From the NCBI RefSeq assembly GCF_009865135.1, contig NZ_WWGH01000002.1:2232001-2296000 (forward strand): a DNA stretch of 64,000 nt, in the 5' to 3' direction. The first letter of the stretch is position 1. Each line of letters starts with the position of its first letter. A program made the position numbers and the translations under genes. Positions 16,560-23,723 of the stretch are shown one piece after another. The notes under the pieces are model-generated. The model was not told the origin of the DNA. It saw only the letters and a program-made list of their open reading frames with translations, and ran no database searches. This stretch comes from Streptomyces sp. SID8374 (GTDB lineage: Bacteria > Actinomycetota > Actinomycetes > Streptomycetales > Streptomycetaceae).

Positions 16560-17003
16560 TCAGCGGGTTTCGGGATCCCCGCCGGACACTGTCAGCTCGG
16601 CCAGTTTCTGGAATTCACCGAGATCGTAGTTGGCGAGCACCGAATCGAGGTTGGTGAGCGCGCCGAGGCGTTCCACGAATCCCTGGGGGTCGTATTCGAT
16701 CTGGAGCGCGACCCGGCTGGAACGGTCGTCGAGCCGATGGAAGGTGACCACCCCGGCATGATGGACACCCTCGGTCGTCTTCCACGCGATCCGGTCCTCC
16801 GGCACGACCTCCGTCAGCTCCGCGACGAACCCCTTGTCCGCCCCGGGCAGCGACAGCTGCCAGGCGAAACGCCGCTCGTCCAGCGGATCGACCCGCTGCA
16901 CATGGCTCAGGAACTTCGGCCACTGGGTGACATCGCTCCACAGCGCCCAGGTGACGGCGACCGGCGCCTGGATGTCGACGGTCTCGACGATGGAGGAGGA
17001 CAT
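16560..17003 (-). CDS. SRPBCC-family protein (polyketide cyclase/CoxG-like)
   Basis: 147 residues starting MSSSIVETVDIQAPVAVTWALW. The opening strand, the WPKFLSHV segment and the C-terminal long helix (VERLGALTNLDSVLANYDLGEFQKL) follow the START/Bet v1 helix-grip fold. Such proteins bind hydrophobic ligands in a central cavity; in actinomycetes this branch is often annotated as cyclase/dehydrase. The start at 17003 was chosen over a longer frame because family homology begins there. It converges on the AurF operon and is divergent from the DUF6131 gene. Confidence 0.85.
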   Translation of the reverse strand: MSSSIVETVDIQAPVAVTWALWSDVTQWPKFLSHVQRVDPLDERRFAWQLSLPGADKGFVAELTEVVPEDRIAWKTTEGVHHAGVVTFHRLDDRSSRVALQIEYDPQGFVERLGALTNLDSVLANYDLGEFQKLAELTVSGGDPETR

Positions 17004-17159
17004 GCACGACCACCTTGCTTTCCCTCGGATACGGCTTGGGTTCTCTGGTACCCGCATCCGGTGGGCCCACGCGAAGCCGGCCGACGGAAAACCTTCAGCC
17101 GACGGAAAACCTTTATGAGGCGCATACTCGAAGGTAGTCGGCATTGTTTGGAGGGCTCC

Positions 17160-17315
17160 ATGATTGTCCTCGGTGTCATTCTTCTGGTGATCGGCCTGAT
17201 CGCCGGCATTTCCATCCTCTGGACCATCGGCATCATCCTGGTGGCCATCGGTCTGGTGCTCTGGGTCCTGGGAGCGACGGGCCGCGCGGTGGGCGGAAGG
17301 CGCCACTACTGGTAG
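17160..17315 (+). CDS. Small membrane protein, DUF6131-like (51 aa)
   Basis: 51 residues, nearly all in two hydrophobic stretches (MIVLGVILLVIGLIAG and IGIILVAIGLVLWVLG), ending in the basic tail GRAVGGRRHYW. This matches the DUF6131 family of short actinobacterial membrane proteins as I remember it. GGAGGG lies 5-10 bases before the ATG. A hairpin terminator follows. Function unknown. Confidence 0.75.
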   Translation: MIVLGVILLVIGLIAGISILWTIGIILVAIGLVLWVLGATGRAVGGRRHYW

Positions 17316-17347
17316 CCCGCCGGGCGTGGAGCCCGCAAACCCGCACG

Positions 17348-17384
17348 GCCTTCGCCGCCGTCCCCACGGGGCGGCGGCGAAGGC
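17348..17384 (+). terminator. Terminator after DUF6131 gene
   Basis: 13-bp perfect stem (GCCTTCGCCGCCG) around an 11-base G/C-rich loop, beginning 33 bases after the stop. Confidence 0.75.
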
Positions 17385-17466
17385 GCGTTGTCAGTGCCTT
17401 CTCCTACGGTGTGGTCAGTGAGATCCGCCGGAACAGCCGCGGGTCCGCCCTGGGGAGGGGTCTGCC

Positions 17467-18924
17467 ATGTCCACCGCGTCCACCGTGCCGACGACGACGT
17501 ATCTGGAGCTGTCACAGGAGGGCGCCGGTGCGCACAAGTTCTACGAGGTGACCGTCGACGGCCTGGTCGTGACGGTGCGCTACGGACGGATCGGTGCCGC
17601 CGGGCAGACCCAGACCTCCACGTTCGCCACGCTCGCCAAGGCGCAGGCCGCGGCGGCGAAGAAGGTGGGGGAGAAGGTCCGCAAGGGCTACGCCCCGGCC
17701 GTCCCCGGGCAGCGCGCACCCCGGTCGGTGACCCGCCGCCAGGTGACCTCGGCGCCCTCCACCGCGCGCGCCGTCGCCCCCGTGCTCTGGCGTTTCCGCA
17801 CCGGCTCCTCGGCCTTCGGTATCCACGTCGACGACGAGCAGTGCTGGGTGGGCAACCAGGCGGGCGATGTCTACACCCTGGACCACGAGGGCGGCGTCCT
17901 CGCCCGCTTCAGCCTCCCCGACGGTGTGAAGTGCCTGGTCGCCGACGACTTCTGGATCTACGCGGGCTGCGACGACGGCCGGGTCTACGACCTCTCCTCC
18001 AAGCTGCCGTTCGCGGCGTACGACATCGCGGCGGACGTCGACATCTTCTGGCTGGACATCCACGAGGGCCTGCTGAACGTCTCGGACCGCGACGGCCGGC
18101 TGACCGTCATCGACCACGAGGACGAGCACCAGTGGGCGCGCCGCAGCCAGGGCGAGCACGCCTGGATGGTCCGCGCCGACGACCGGGCGGTCTACCACGG
18201 CCACCACCGGGGCGTCACCGCCTACGCCCCGGACGGCGGCGGCGAGTTGTGGCACACGGCCACCCGCGGCGGCGTCCTGTTCGGCTGGCAGGAGGACGAA
18301 GCGGTGTACGCGGGGACGGCGCACCGGGCGGTCCAGCGGCTGGCGAAGGCGACCGGCGCGATCGAGGCCACGTACGCCTGCGACAGCGCGGTCTACTCGT
18401 GCGCCACCTCGCCCGGCGGACGGTTCGTCTTCGCGGGCGACGCCTCCTCGTCCGTGTACTGCTTCGACCAGGACGGCACCCGCCTGTGGAAGCTCGGTAC
18501 GGGCGGCGGGTCGGCGCTGTCGATGCAGTACCGCGAGGGGCGGCTGTACCTCGTGACGACCGACGGTTCGCTGGTCTGCGTGGACGCGAGCGAGGCGGCC
18601 ATCTCGGCGGCCCAGCAGGGCACGGTGCCCGCTCCCCGCGATGTGAAGCTGGCCGCCGCACTGCCGACCTACGCACCCGCCACCGCCGCCGCGGCGGTCA
18701 CCACCGTGACCCACGCCCCCGCCGGATCGGTCGTCGTCGAGTGCGTCCAGGACACCGGCGGCCGCCTCCGCGTGCACGTGGTGTCCGGGGGCTACGACAC
18801 CTCCTGGAACGTCCAGTTCCCCCGTGCGATACGGCAGCCCGGCGCGCGGTACGTGGTGGACGCCCTGCACGCGGCCGCCGGCGGTTTCTACCGGGTGCGG
18901 GGTGACATCCGGCGGCTGGAGTGA
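17467..18924 (+). CDS. WGR domain plus beta-propeller protein
   Basis: 485 residues. Residues about 10-80 form a WGR domain (KFYEVTVDGLVVTVRYGRIGAAG), known as a nucleic-acid/poly(ADP-ribose)-linked module in PARPs and in bacterial MolR-like proteins. Residues about 105-395 contain repeated PQQ/WD-like blades (WVGNQAGDVYTLD, IYAGCDDGRVYDL, VYCFDQDGTRLWKLG, LYLVTTDGSLVCVD). The last 85 residues form an unassigned domain. No signal peptide, so cytosolic. It is flanked by terminators or gaps and looks monocistronic. Role unknown; a scaffold or sensor is possible. Confidence 0.88.
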   Translation: MSTASTVPTTTYLELSQEGAGAHKFYEVTVDGLVVTVRYGRIGAAGQTQTSTFATLAKAQAAAAKKVGEKVRKGYAPAVPGQRAPRSVTRRQVTSAPSTARAVAPVLWRFRTGSSAFGIHVDDEQCWVGNQAGDVYTLDHEGGVLARFSLPDGVKCLVADDFWIYAGCDDGRVYDLSSKLPFAAYDIAADVDIFWLDIHEGLLNVSDRDGRLTVIDHEDEHQWARRSQGEHAWMVRADDRAVYHGHHRGVTAYAPDGGGELWHTATRGGVLFGWQEDEAVYAGTAHRAVQRLAKATGAIEATYACDSAVYSCATSPGGRFVFAGDASSSVYCFDQDGTRLWKLGTGGGSALSMQYREGRLYLVTTDGSLVCVDASEAAISAAQQGTVPAPRDVKLAAALPTYAPATAAAAVTTVTHAPAGSVVVECVQDTGGRLRVHVVSGGYDTSWNVQFPRAIRQPGARYVVDALHAAAGGFYRVRGDIRRLE

Positions 18925-19314
18925 GGTGTGCCGGGCCGGTGGGCCCGTGGTCAAGTACCGGCTTCCATCCTGCACTTGCACGACAAGCGGAAAGATGAAG
19001 CATCTCCTTCACTCGTACGAGTGAGTGCCGCGCCCAGGTTGAAGGAAGCCGCTCCCAACGCAGATCCTCTTCCTTTCGCTTTCCTTCCGCTTTTCGCTCA
19101 GGAATGGTCGCAGTGTGATCGGAGAGGCCGCTCAGCGGCTCCGGCGAAGGGTGCGGCTCCGACCTCAACAGAACAAGATCATTCCGCTTTCACAGGCTTT
19201 CCTCGCAGTGGCACCGGATTCCCCCGCTGGCTACGTTGCGGTGCGGACAGACGGGAATGGGGCTTCGCCGGGTGCGCTCGGTGTACCCCGGAGTGCGGGC
19301 GAGGGGCGAGGGCG
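18925..19314. other. 390-base gap with a 16-bp palindrome
   Basis: No convincing gene on either strand; the frame that enters it from the right has poor codon bias and no ribosome binding site. At 19009-19024 is a perfect 16-base palindrome (TCACTCGTACGAGTGA), followed by a pyrimidine-rich stretch. The palindrome is a plausible operator for the zinc-ribbon gene that begins at 19315. Confidence 0.5.
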
Positions 19315-20067
19315 ATGGAGCGGGTGGAAGGGCGGAGCGCGGGCCGCCCTGTGTTCAGTGTCTGCGCGTTCGAGGGGTGCCGGCGCCGGTTCCGTCAGCG
19401 GAACGCCACGGGCCGGCCCCGCACCTACTGCCAGGTCGCCTGCCGGCGACGCGCGCAGCGCCTGCGTGACCTAGTCGGCACGGAAGCCGAACGCCCCCGT
19501 GCCGGAACGGGGGTCACCGGCCCCGGGCGGTCGGGGGCGCCGGAAGGCCGGCGCCTGTTCGGGCTGTTGCTGCGGAATCTGCTCTGGTTGAGCGGGCTCA
19601 CCGTGGACGAGGTCGCCGACCTGACACAGACGCGGCCCGAGCGGGTGGCGGCGGTGATCTGCGGCGACTCCGTGCCGGGCTGGCCGGCCACCTTCATGCT
19701 CGTCACCGCGATGAGGGGCTCACCCGATGACGCGCGCTGGCTGTGGGAGTGGGCCCGCGGACAGCGGCCGCGACGCCCCGCATCGCACGCCGCCGCGGTG
19801 TACCGGGCCCATGCCGCCCTCAGAGGCCTGCGGTTCGTGTCGGCCCTGCCCCCGGCCGGATCCGACAGCGGGAAGCGGATGTCCGTGGACGGCCCGGGTC
19901 TGCCCGAGGTCCTGTCGGACTGGGACCGGACCCGGGAGCTGGTCGAGAGCCTGGGCGGAAGTGCGGAACGGTTTCGGCCATTGTGGGAGCAGGTCCGCCG
20001 CTCCGCACCCGGCACCCCCGCGTTCCTCTCCTCCGGTGAGGACGGCGACGGTGCAACAGAGGAGTGA
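19315..20067 (+). CDS. Unknown protein with N-terminal zinc ribbon
   Basis: 250 residues from the ATG at 19315 (GAGGGGCGAGGG upstream). Residues about 17-50 contain CAFEGCRRRF followed by RTYCQVACRRRAQRLR, a four-cysteine zinc-binding pattern ending in a basic helix. A possible helix-turn-helix (TVDEVADLTQTRPERVAAVI) lies near residues 98-117. The middle is Trp/Arg-rich (ARWLWEWARGQRPRRP). I do not recognise a named family; it is probably DNA-binding. Its 3' end may overlap the next gene by 17 bases if that gene uses the GTG at 20051. Confidence 0.65.
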   Translation: MERVEGRSAGRPVFSVCAFEGCRRRFRQRNATGRPRTYCQVACRRRAQRLRDLVGTEAERPRAGTGVTGPGRSGAPEGRRLFGLLLRNLLWLSGLTVDEVADLTQTRPERVAAVICGDSVPGWPATFMLVTAMRGSPDDARWLWEWARGQRPRRPASHAAAVYRAHAALRGLRFVSALPPAGSDSGKRMSVDGPGLPEVLSDWDRTRELVESLGGSAERFRPLWEQVRRSAPGTPAFLSSGEDGDGATEE

Positions 20068-20197
20068 AACGGCGGGAGCGATACGCGCCCGGCGCGCCCA
20101 GCCCGCGCGCAGCGCCTCCGCGTCCGGCTGCCCCGAGCCGCCCTCCTGCGCTCTCCCGTCCGCGACGGCCGTCACGGACAACGTGCTGGAGCTACGG

Positions 20198-20596
20198 ATG
20201 CCCGCAGCTTTCATGGCCTTCTGCACCCGGCGAATGACCGCCTACACGCGCTTCGCCACGGTCTGTACCGGCTGCCGGGACACCGGCACGGAGCTGGCAC
20301 AGGAGGCGCTGGGGGACCTCGCGGCCGTCTGGGAGAAGGCACTGCGCAGTCCCTCGCCGGCGGCGGTCTCCTGGGATCTGCTCAGCGTGCGCGGCAGCGC
20401 CAGGGCCCGGTCCCGCCCGGGCGGCTCGGTCTACCGCTTGATGCCCCGCCTCCACGGCGACGCCGTGGTGCTGCGCTACCGCCTGGGTCTCACGCTGCCG
20501 GAGACGGCGGAACTCATGGGGGTGGGCCGGCTGGAGCTGAACGGAATGCTGCGCTATGCGACGAGAAGAGTTCTAGAGTCGGGCATATGCGTTTGA
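20198..20596 (+). CDS. Sigma-70-like (region 4) protein
   Basis: 132 residues from the ATG at 20198, with GGAG 7-10 bases upstream. The body FMAFCTRRMTAYTRFA... followed by VVLRYRLGLTLPETAELMG and LNGMLRYATRRVLESG resembles an ECF-like sigma factor with a region 4 helix-turn-helix but a poorly matching region 2. An in-frame GTG at 20051 would add 49 low-complexity residues and overlap the previous gene. Coupling to the zinc-ribbon gene suggests a two-gene regulatory unit. It might be a bona fide sigma factor or a sigma-like regulator. Confidence 0.6.
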   Translation: MPAAFMAFCTRRMTAYTRFATVCTGCRDTGTELAQEALGDLAAVWEKALRSPSPAAVSWDLLSVRGSARARSRPGGSVYRLMPRLHGDAVVLRYRLGLTLPETAELMGVGRLELNGMLRYATRRVLESGICV

Positions 20597-20649
20597 CATA
20601 ACCGAACGGTCGGCAGCTTGATTCCGGGCTTGTCGGGGCGCCGATATCC

Positions 20650-21603
20650 GTGACCGAAAGTAGTGTTCTCGAAGGGCCCGCATCCCCCCCAGGCGGTGAA
20701 GCCGCTGGCCACGGCGGAGGGGGGCTCCTAGCATGGAGCCCTGCTCGGAAATGGAATCCGACGCCGCGCGGGGCGCTGCGGCGCGGAAAGGCTACGGGGA
20801 GAAATGTCATCCAACCTGATTTCGGCACGCCCAGCGTAGCGAGGATGTACGACTACTTGATCGGTGGGCGCGACAATTACCCATCGGACCGGGAAGCGTG
20901 TGCGGAACTCCTGCGGATCGCTCCCAGTACACGTGAACTGGCCCTGATCAACCGCGCCTTTCTGCTCCGCGCGGCTCGCTATCTGGCCGCGGAATGCGGC
21001 ATCAAGCAGTTCATCGACCACGGCTCGGGCCTGCCCACCCAGCCGAATGTCCACCAGGTCGTCCAGGAAGTCCACCCCGACGCACGCGTGGTGTACGTGG
21101 ACAACGATCCCATCGTCCTGGGCCACGGGCGCATGATGCTCGAAGAGGACACGGCGACCACCGCGGTGATACTCGAGGACATGCGCCGGACCGACGCCGT
21201 GTTCGAGAGCGACGAGGTGAGACGGCTCATCGACTTCGGCCAGCCCGTCGCGGCTCTCTTCGTCTCGGTCCTGCACTGCGTGCCCGAGAAGGACGACCCC
21301 TGGGCGCTGGTGCGGGACGTGGCGCGCCGACTGCCGTCGGGCAGTTACCTGGTCGTCTCCCAACTGGCGAGCGACGACGAGCAACTGCGCAGCGACATCA
21401 CCCAGTTCATGCATGCCGCGACGGGCGGAAACTGGGGCGAGGTCAGGTCCCTGGCCGAAGTGAACCGCTTCTTCGAAGGGCTGGACCTGGTGGAGGGCGA
21501 CGCACCGTGCGAGGTGTCGCTCTGGCGGCCGGACAGTGAGATCGGGCCCCGCCAGGAGACCCAGGAGTGGGTCGAGTACGGGGGTGTGGCCCGGGTCCGC
21601 TGA
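20650..21603 (+). CDS. SAM-dependent methyltransferase (DUF574 family)
   Basis: The family core begins at PSVARMYDYLIGGRDNYPSDREA and continues with INRAFLLRAARYLAAE, the SAM-binding IDHGSGLPTQPNVH, VVYVDNDPIVLGHGR and VSVLHCVPEKDDPWALVRDV. This is the large Streptomyces DUF574 methyltransferase family, substrate mostly unknown. The only in-frame start before the core is the GTG at 20650, whose first 55 residues look non-native and lack a good ribosome binding site. A well-placed ATG at 20804 (GGGGAG upstream) is out of frame by one base; one added C near 20817-20818 would give MSSNPDFGTPSVARM. The true start is therefore uncertain. Confidence 0.8.
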   Translation: MTESSVLEGPASPPGGEAAGHGGGGLLAWSPARKWNPTPRGALRRGKATGRNVIQPDFGTPSVARMYDYLIGGRDNYPSDREACAELLRIAPSTRELALINRAFLLRAARYLAAECGIKQFIDHGSGLPTQPNVHQVVQEVHPDARVVYVDNDPIVLGHGRMMLEEDTATTAVILEDMRRTDAVFESDEVRRLIDFGQPVAALFVSVLHCVPEKDDPWALVRDVARRLPSGSYLVVSQLASDDEQLRSDITQFMHAATGGNWGEVRSLAEVNRFFEGLDLVEGDAPCEVSLWRPDSEIGPRQETQEWVEYGGVARVR

Positions 21604-21681
21604 GCGGTGGCCCGTCGATCAGGTCGCGCTCGTCGTCCGGCACCCCTCTGAGGGTGTCCGACGGATCATGGCCGGACACCC

Positions 21682-21859
21682 CTAGGGCCTGTCGTCAAAC
21701 TGCCGTCTGCCGCGCGACGCCTGGCACGCCCGCTCGCGGCGTTGCCGGAATGGCCAAGTAGCTCCGCTACGAGGCCATTCCGGCGCCTTGCGATCGCACG
21801 CACCAGACGCCGCGCGGCCGCCCTTCGGGCGACGACGGCAGTTTGACGACAGGCCCTAG
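21682..21859. repeat. 178-bp palindromic element (MITE-like)
   Basis: Perfect 26-base terminal inverted repeats (CTAGGGCCTGTCGTCAAACT at the left end, mirrored at 21834-21859) enclose a second, imperfect inner palindrome built on CCGGAATGGCC and GGCCATTCCGG. The whole can fold into one long hairpin. It has no coding capacity. I recall similar sequences scattered in Streptomyces intergenic regions, but could not search. It sits between convergent genes, and its right end supplies the stop codon of the HTH gene. Confidence 0.75.
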
Positions 21860-22797
21860 CGCTGCCCGACGAGCCGGTCGATATGGGACTGGATGATCTC
21901 CAGCGTCGCATCCTTGCCGGCGGCCCCCATGAACAGCGTGGTCAGCCGCTGGCGGTGCTGGTCGATGCTGTCCTGGTCGCTCAGATAGGACCCGCCCACA
22001 TTGCTGGACTCGATGTAGACCACATCGCTGCCCTGCCCCGGCTCCATCGTGAGCAGGGTGACCGAGTTGTGCGCGGGGGCCAGGGCGGCGAGTGCGTCGA
22101 ACGGCAGGACCCTGATGTGGATGCGCCGGTTGTTCTCCGCGAGGCTGTACAGCTGGCGCAGCTGCCCGCGCATGACCGTCGTGCTGCCCTTGGTCCGCCG
22201 CAGGACGTTCTCGTCGAGTACGGCGTAGAAGTCGGGCGCACCAGGCAGGAAGAGGAACATCTGGCGCTGTAGGCGGACAGCCATGCGGCGGCGGACCCGC
22301 GCGATGTCTGGCTCGTGGAGCGTGCCCTCGGAGTCGGCGGCCGCCTCCGTCATGATCGCCAGGGCGTAGTCGGGCGTCTGGAGCAGGCCCGGAACGTGGT
22401 GGGTCTCGAACGTGCGGATCTCGCGAGCCGCCCGCTCCTGGCTGAACAGCCGGTCGCTGTGACCGGGCACGACGTCCCGGTACTCGGCCCACCACTCCTT
22501 GACGCTCGCCTCCTTCGCCATGTCCAGGCAGGCTTGGAGGTTTCCCGGGTCGCCGTCGGTGTAGAACTCGACCAGCGCCCGGACCTGTTCTTCATGGACC
22601 GGCACCTTGGCGCCCTCGTACTTGCTGAGCATCGACGCCGAGCCGATCACCTTGGCCGCCACCACGTCGGTCTGACGCAGCCCGGCCTCCTCGCGCAGCC
22701 GTCGCAGATGCCTCCCCAGGAGGTCAGCTGCGACGGCCGGCGGCCTGCCCGGCTCGCCACCAGCGTCCGGAAAAGCTCTCACATCTCGATCGGGCAT
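21856..22797 (-). CDS. XRE-type helix-turn-helix regulator with DUF5753
   Basis: 313 residues. An N-terminal HTH (LGRHLRRLREEAGLRQTDVV, about residues 27-46, then MLSKYEGAKVPV) is followed by the DUF5753 domain (FETHHVPGLLQTPDYALAIM, RQMFLFLPGAPDFYAVLDENVL, VLPFDALAALAPAHNSVTLL, VVYIESSNVGG). This architecture is hugely expanded in Streptomyces and is usually paired with a DUF397 gene, here 88 bases upstream on the same strand. The pair resembles toxin-antitoxin-like or WhiJ-type regulatory sets. Its TAG stop lies in the terminal repeat of the palindromic element. Confidence 0.92.
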   Translation of the reverse strand: MPDRDVRAFPDAGGEPGRPPAVAADLLGRHLRRLREEAGLRQTDVVAAKVIGSASMLSKYEGAKVPVHEEQVRALVEFYTDGDPGNLQACLDMAKEASVKEWWAEYRDVVPGHSDRLFSQERAAREIRTFETHHVPGLLQTPDYALAIMTEAAADSEGTLHEPDIARVRRRMAVRLQRQMFLFLPGAPDFYAVLDENVLRRTKGSTTVMRGQLRQLYSLAENNRRIHIRVLPFDALAALAPAHNSVTLLTMEPGQGSDVVYIESSNVGGSYLSDQDSIDQHRQRLTTLFMGAAGKDATLEIIQSHIDRLVGQR

Positions 22798-22885
22798 CCT
22801 CGCTCCTCGCCCCTCACCGGCCCGGCGGCCAGTATTTCAGAGCGAAGAGTCAACGATGGCGAGGTGGCGGACGGCTATCTCTTTT

Positions 22886-23119
22886 TCAGACAGTCATGCC
22901 GTCGAACTCGCCACTCTTGGCACCCGCCAGAAACGCCTTCCATTCCGCCGAGTTGTACACCAGCGCGGGGCCGCTGGTGTCCCGGGAGTTGCGAAGGGCG
23001 ACGTGGCCTTCCTCCAGACGTGCAATTTCCACGCAGTTCCCGCCGATGCCGTCGCTCGCCGTGGCCTTCACCCACGTGACGTTCGTGATCGAGTCTGCCG
23101 GAACACCGTTGCTGTACAT
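22886..23119 (-). CDS. DUF397 protein
   Basis: 77 residues starting MYSNGVPADSITNVTWVKA. The family signature is complete: WVKATASDGIGGNCVEIA, VALRNSRDTSGPALVYNSAEWKAFLAGAKSGEFD. DUF397 proteins are small partners of HTH-DUF5753 regulators such as WhiJ-like proteins. Here it precedes its HTH partner in the transcript, whereas the reverse order is more common. A longer upstream frame was rejected because it adds non-family, Arg-rich sequence. Confidence 0.93.
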   Translation of the reverse strand: MYSNGVPADSITNVTWVKATASDGIGGNCVEIARLEEGHVALRNSRDTSGPALVYNSAEWKAFLAGAKSGEFDGMTV

Positions 23120-23594
23120 ACGATTCACCTGCCCTTTCGGTCCTGACCTGCTGGAATGTGAGCGAGAGCGACAGGGTCGTGTCGCGAGCGCGCTCGGTCG
23201 GCACCCCGGTTTCATGCACCCGTGAAAGTTCATGGGCGGTGGGGTCGCTGGCGATCCTATCCCCGGGAAAGGGCCTTTCGGTGTCCCTCGAAAGGGTGTT
23301 CCTGCGGGGTGACAATATGGGTCGCCGGGTGATCATTCACGGGCCGGGCGGCCACTCCCCGGCCACTCCCGCGCGGGGGCCGGCCAGGCGGTGGAGATTG
23401 GCCGGGGGCGATGAGGTGGCGAGCACTGGCAGACCCTGGCGGATTCCGGCGGAGAGCTATTTTCCTTTTCAATCACCGGTCGGCGGTCCGGGGGCGCGCC
23501 CGGCCGGGCGGAGGCCGGCGGCCGGCGATTTGTTCACGCGAGTGCAACGCCGTTCGCCTGTCCCGGGCCGGGGGAGCCCGCCTACCGTGGACGG
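23120..23594. other. 475-base noncoding gap
   Basis: Between the DUF397 start and the leader-peptide start, both running outward, no gene is supportable. It should hold two divergent promoters. The 3' half is rich in GGCCGG runs; TTGTTC at about 23531 is a possible -35 for the leader transcript, without a clear -10. Confidence 0.4.
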
Positions 23595-23723
23595 GTGACC
23601 CTCCCCGCGCTCCACCGCCGACTGCACGTGGACCTGGTGCGCACGTCCGCCTCCCTCTGTCGACGGGCCCGCCTCCGTCCCCGTACGACAACAGCCGCGA
23701 GCACAGGGAGCAGATGGGCATGA
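23595..23723 (+). CDS. Leader peptide of the sulfur-assimilation type (42 aa)
   Basis: GTG-started frame whose N-terminus reads MTLPALHRRLHVDLVRTSAS and continues LCRR. The RxHVDLxRxSxxxC pattern is the hallmark of the short leader peptides that precede sulfur and cysteine assimilation genes in Streptomyces, where a cysteine codon (here Cys22) is thought to report cysteine supply. Its TGA overlaps the ATG at 23720 of the TauD-family gene (ATGA), so translation of the two is coupled. The residues after Cys22 are unusually long and basic; most such leaders end sooner. The ribosome binding site is weak. Confidence 0.65.
   Translation: MTLPALHRRLHVDLVRTSASLCRRARLRPRTTTAASTGSRWA

Noticed and set aside
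18928..19314. Upstream extension of the zinc-ribbon frame
   Set aside because: It adds about 129 residues of poor codon bias with no family match; the ATG at 19315 has a good ribosome binding site.
21604..21681. Possible CRISPR or tRNA near the palindromic element
   Set aside because: No regularly spaced direct repeats and no cloverleaf; only the nested inverted repeat is present. I saw no tRNA, rRNA or CRISPR anywhere in the window.
23714..23722. ATG at 23714 as start of the TauD-family gene
   Set aside because: Only 3 bases separate it from GGGAG; the ATG at 23720 has 9 bases and overlaps the leader stop as ATGA.
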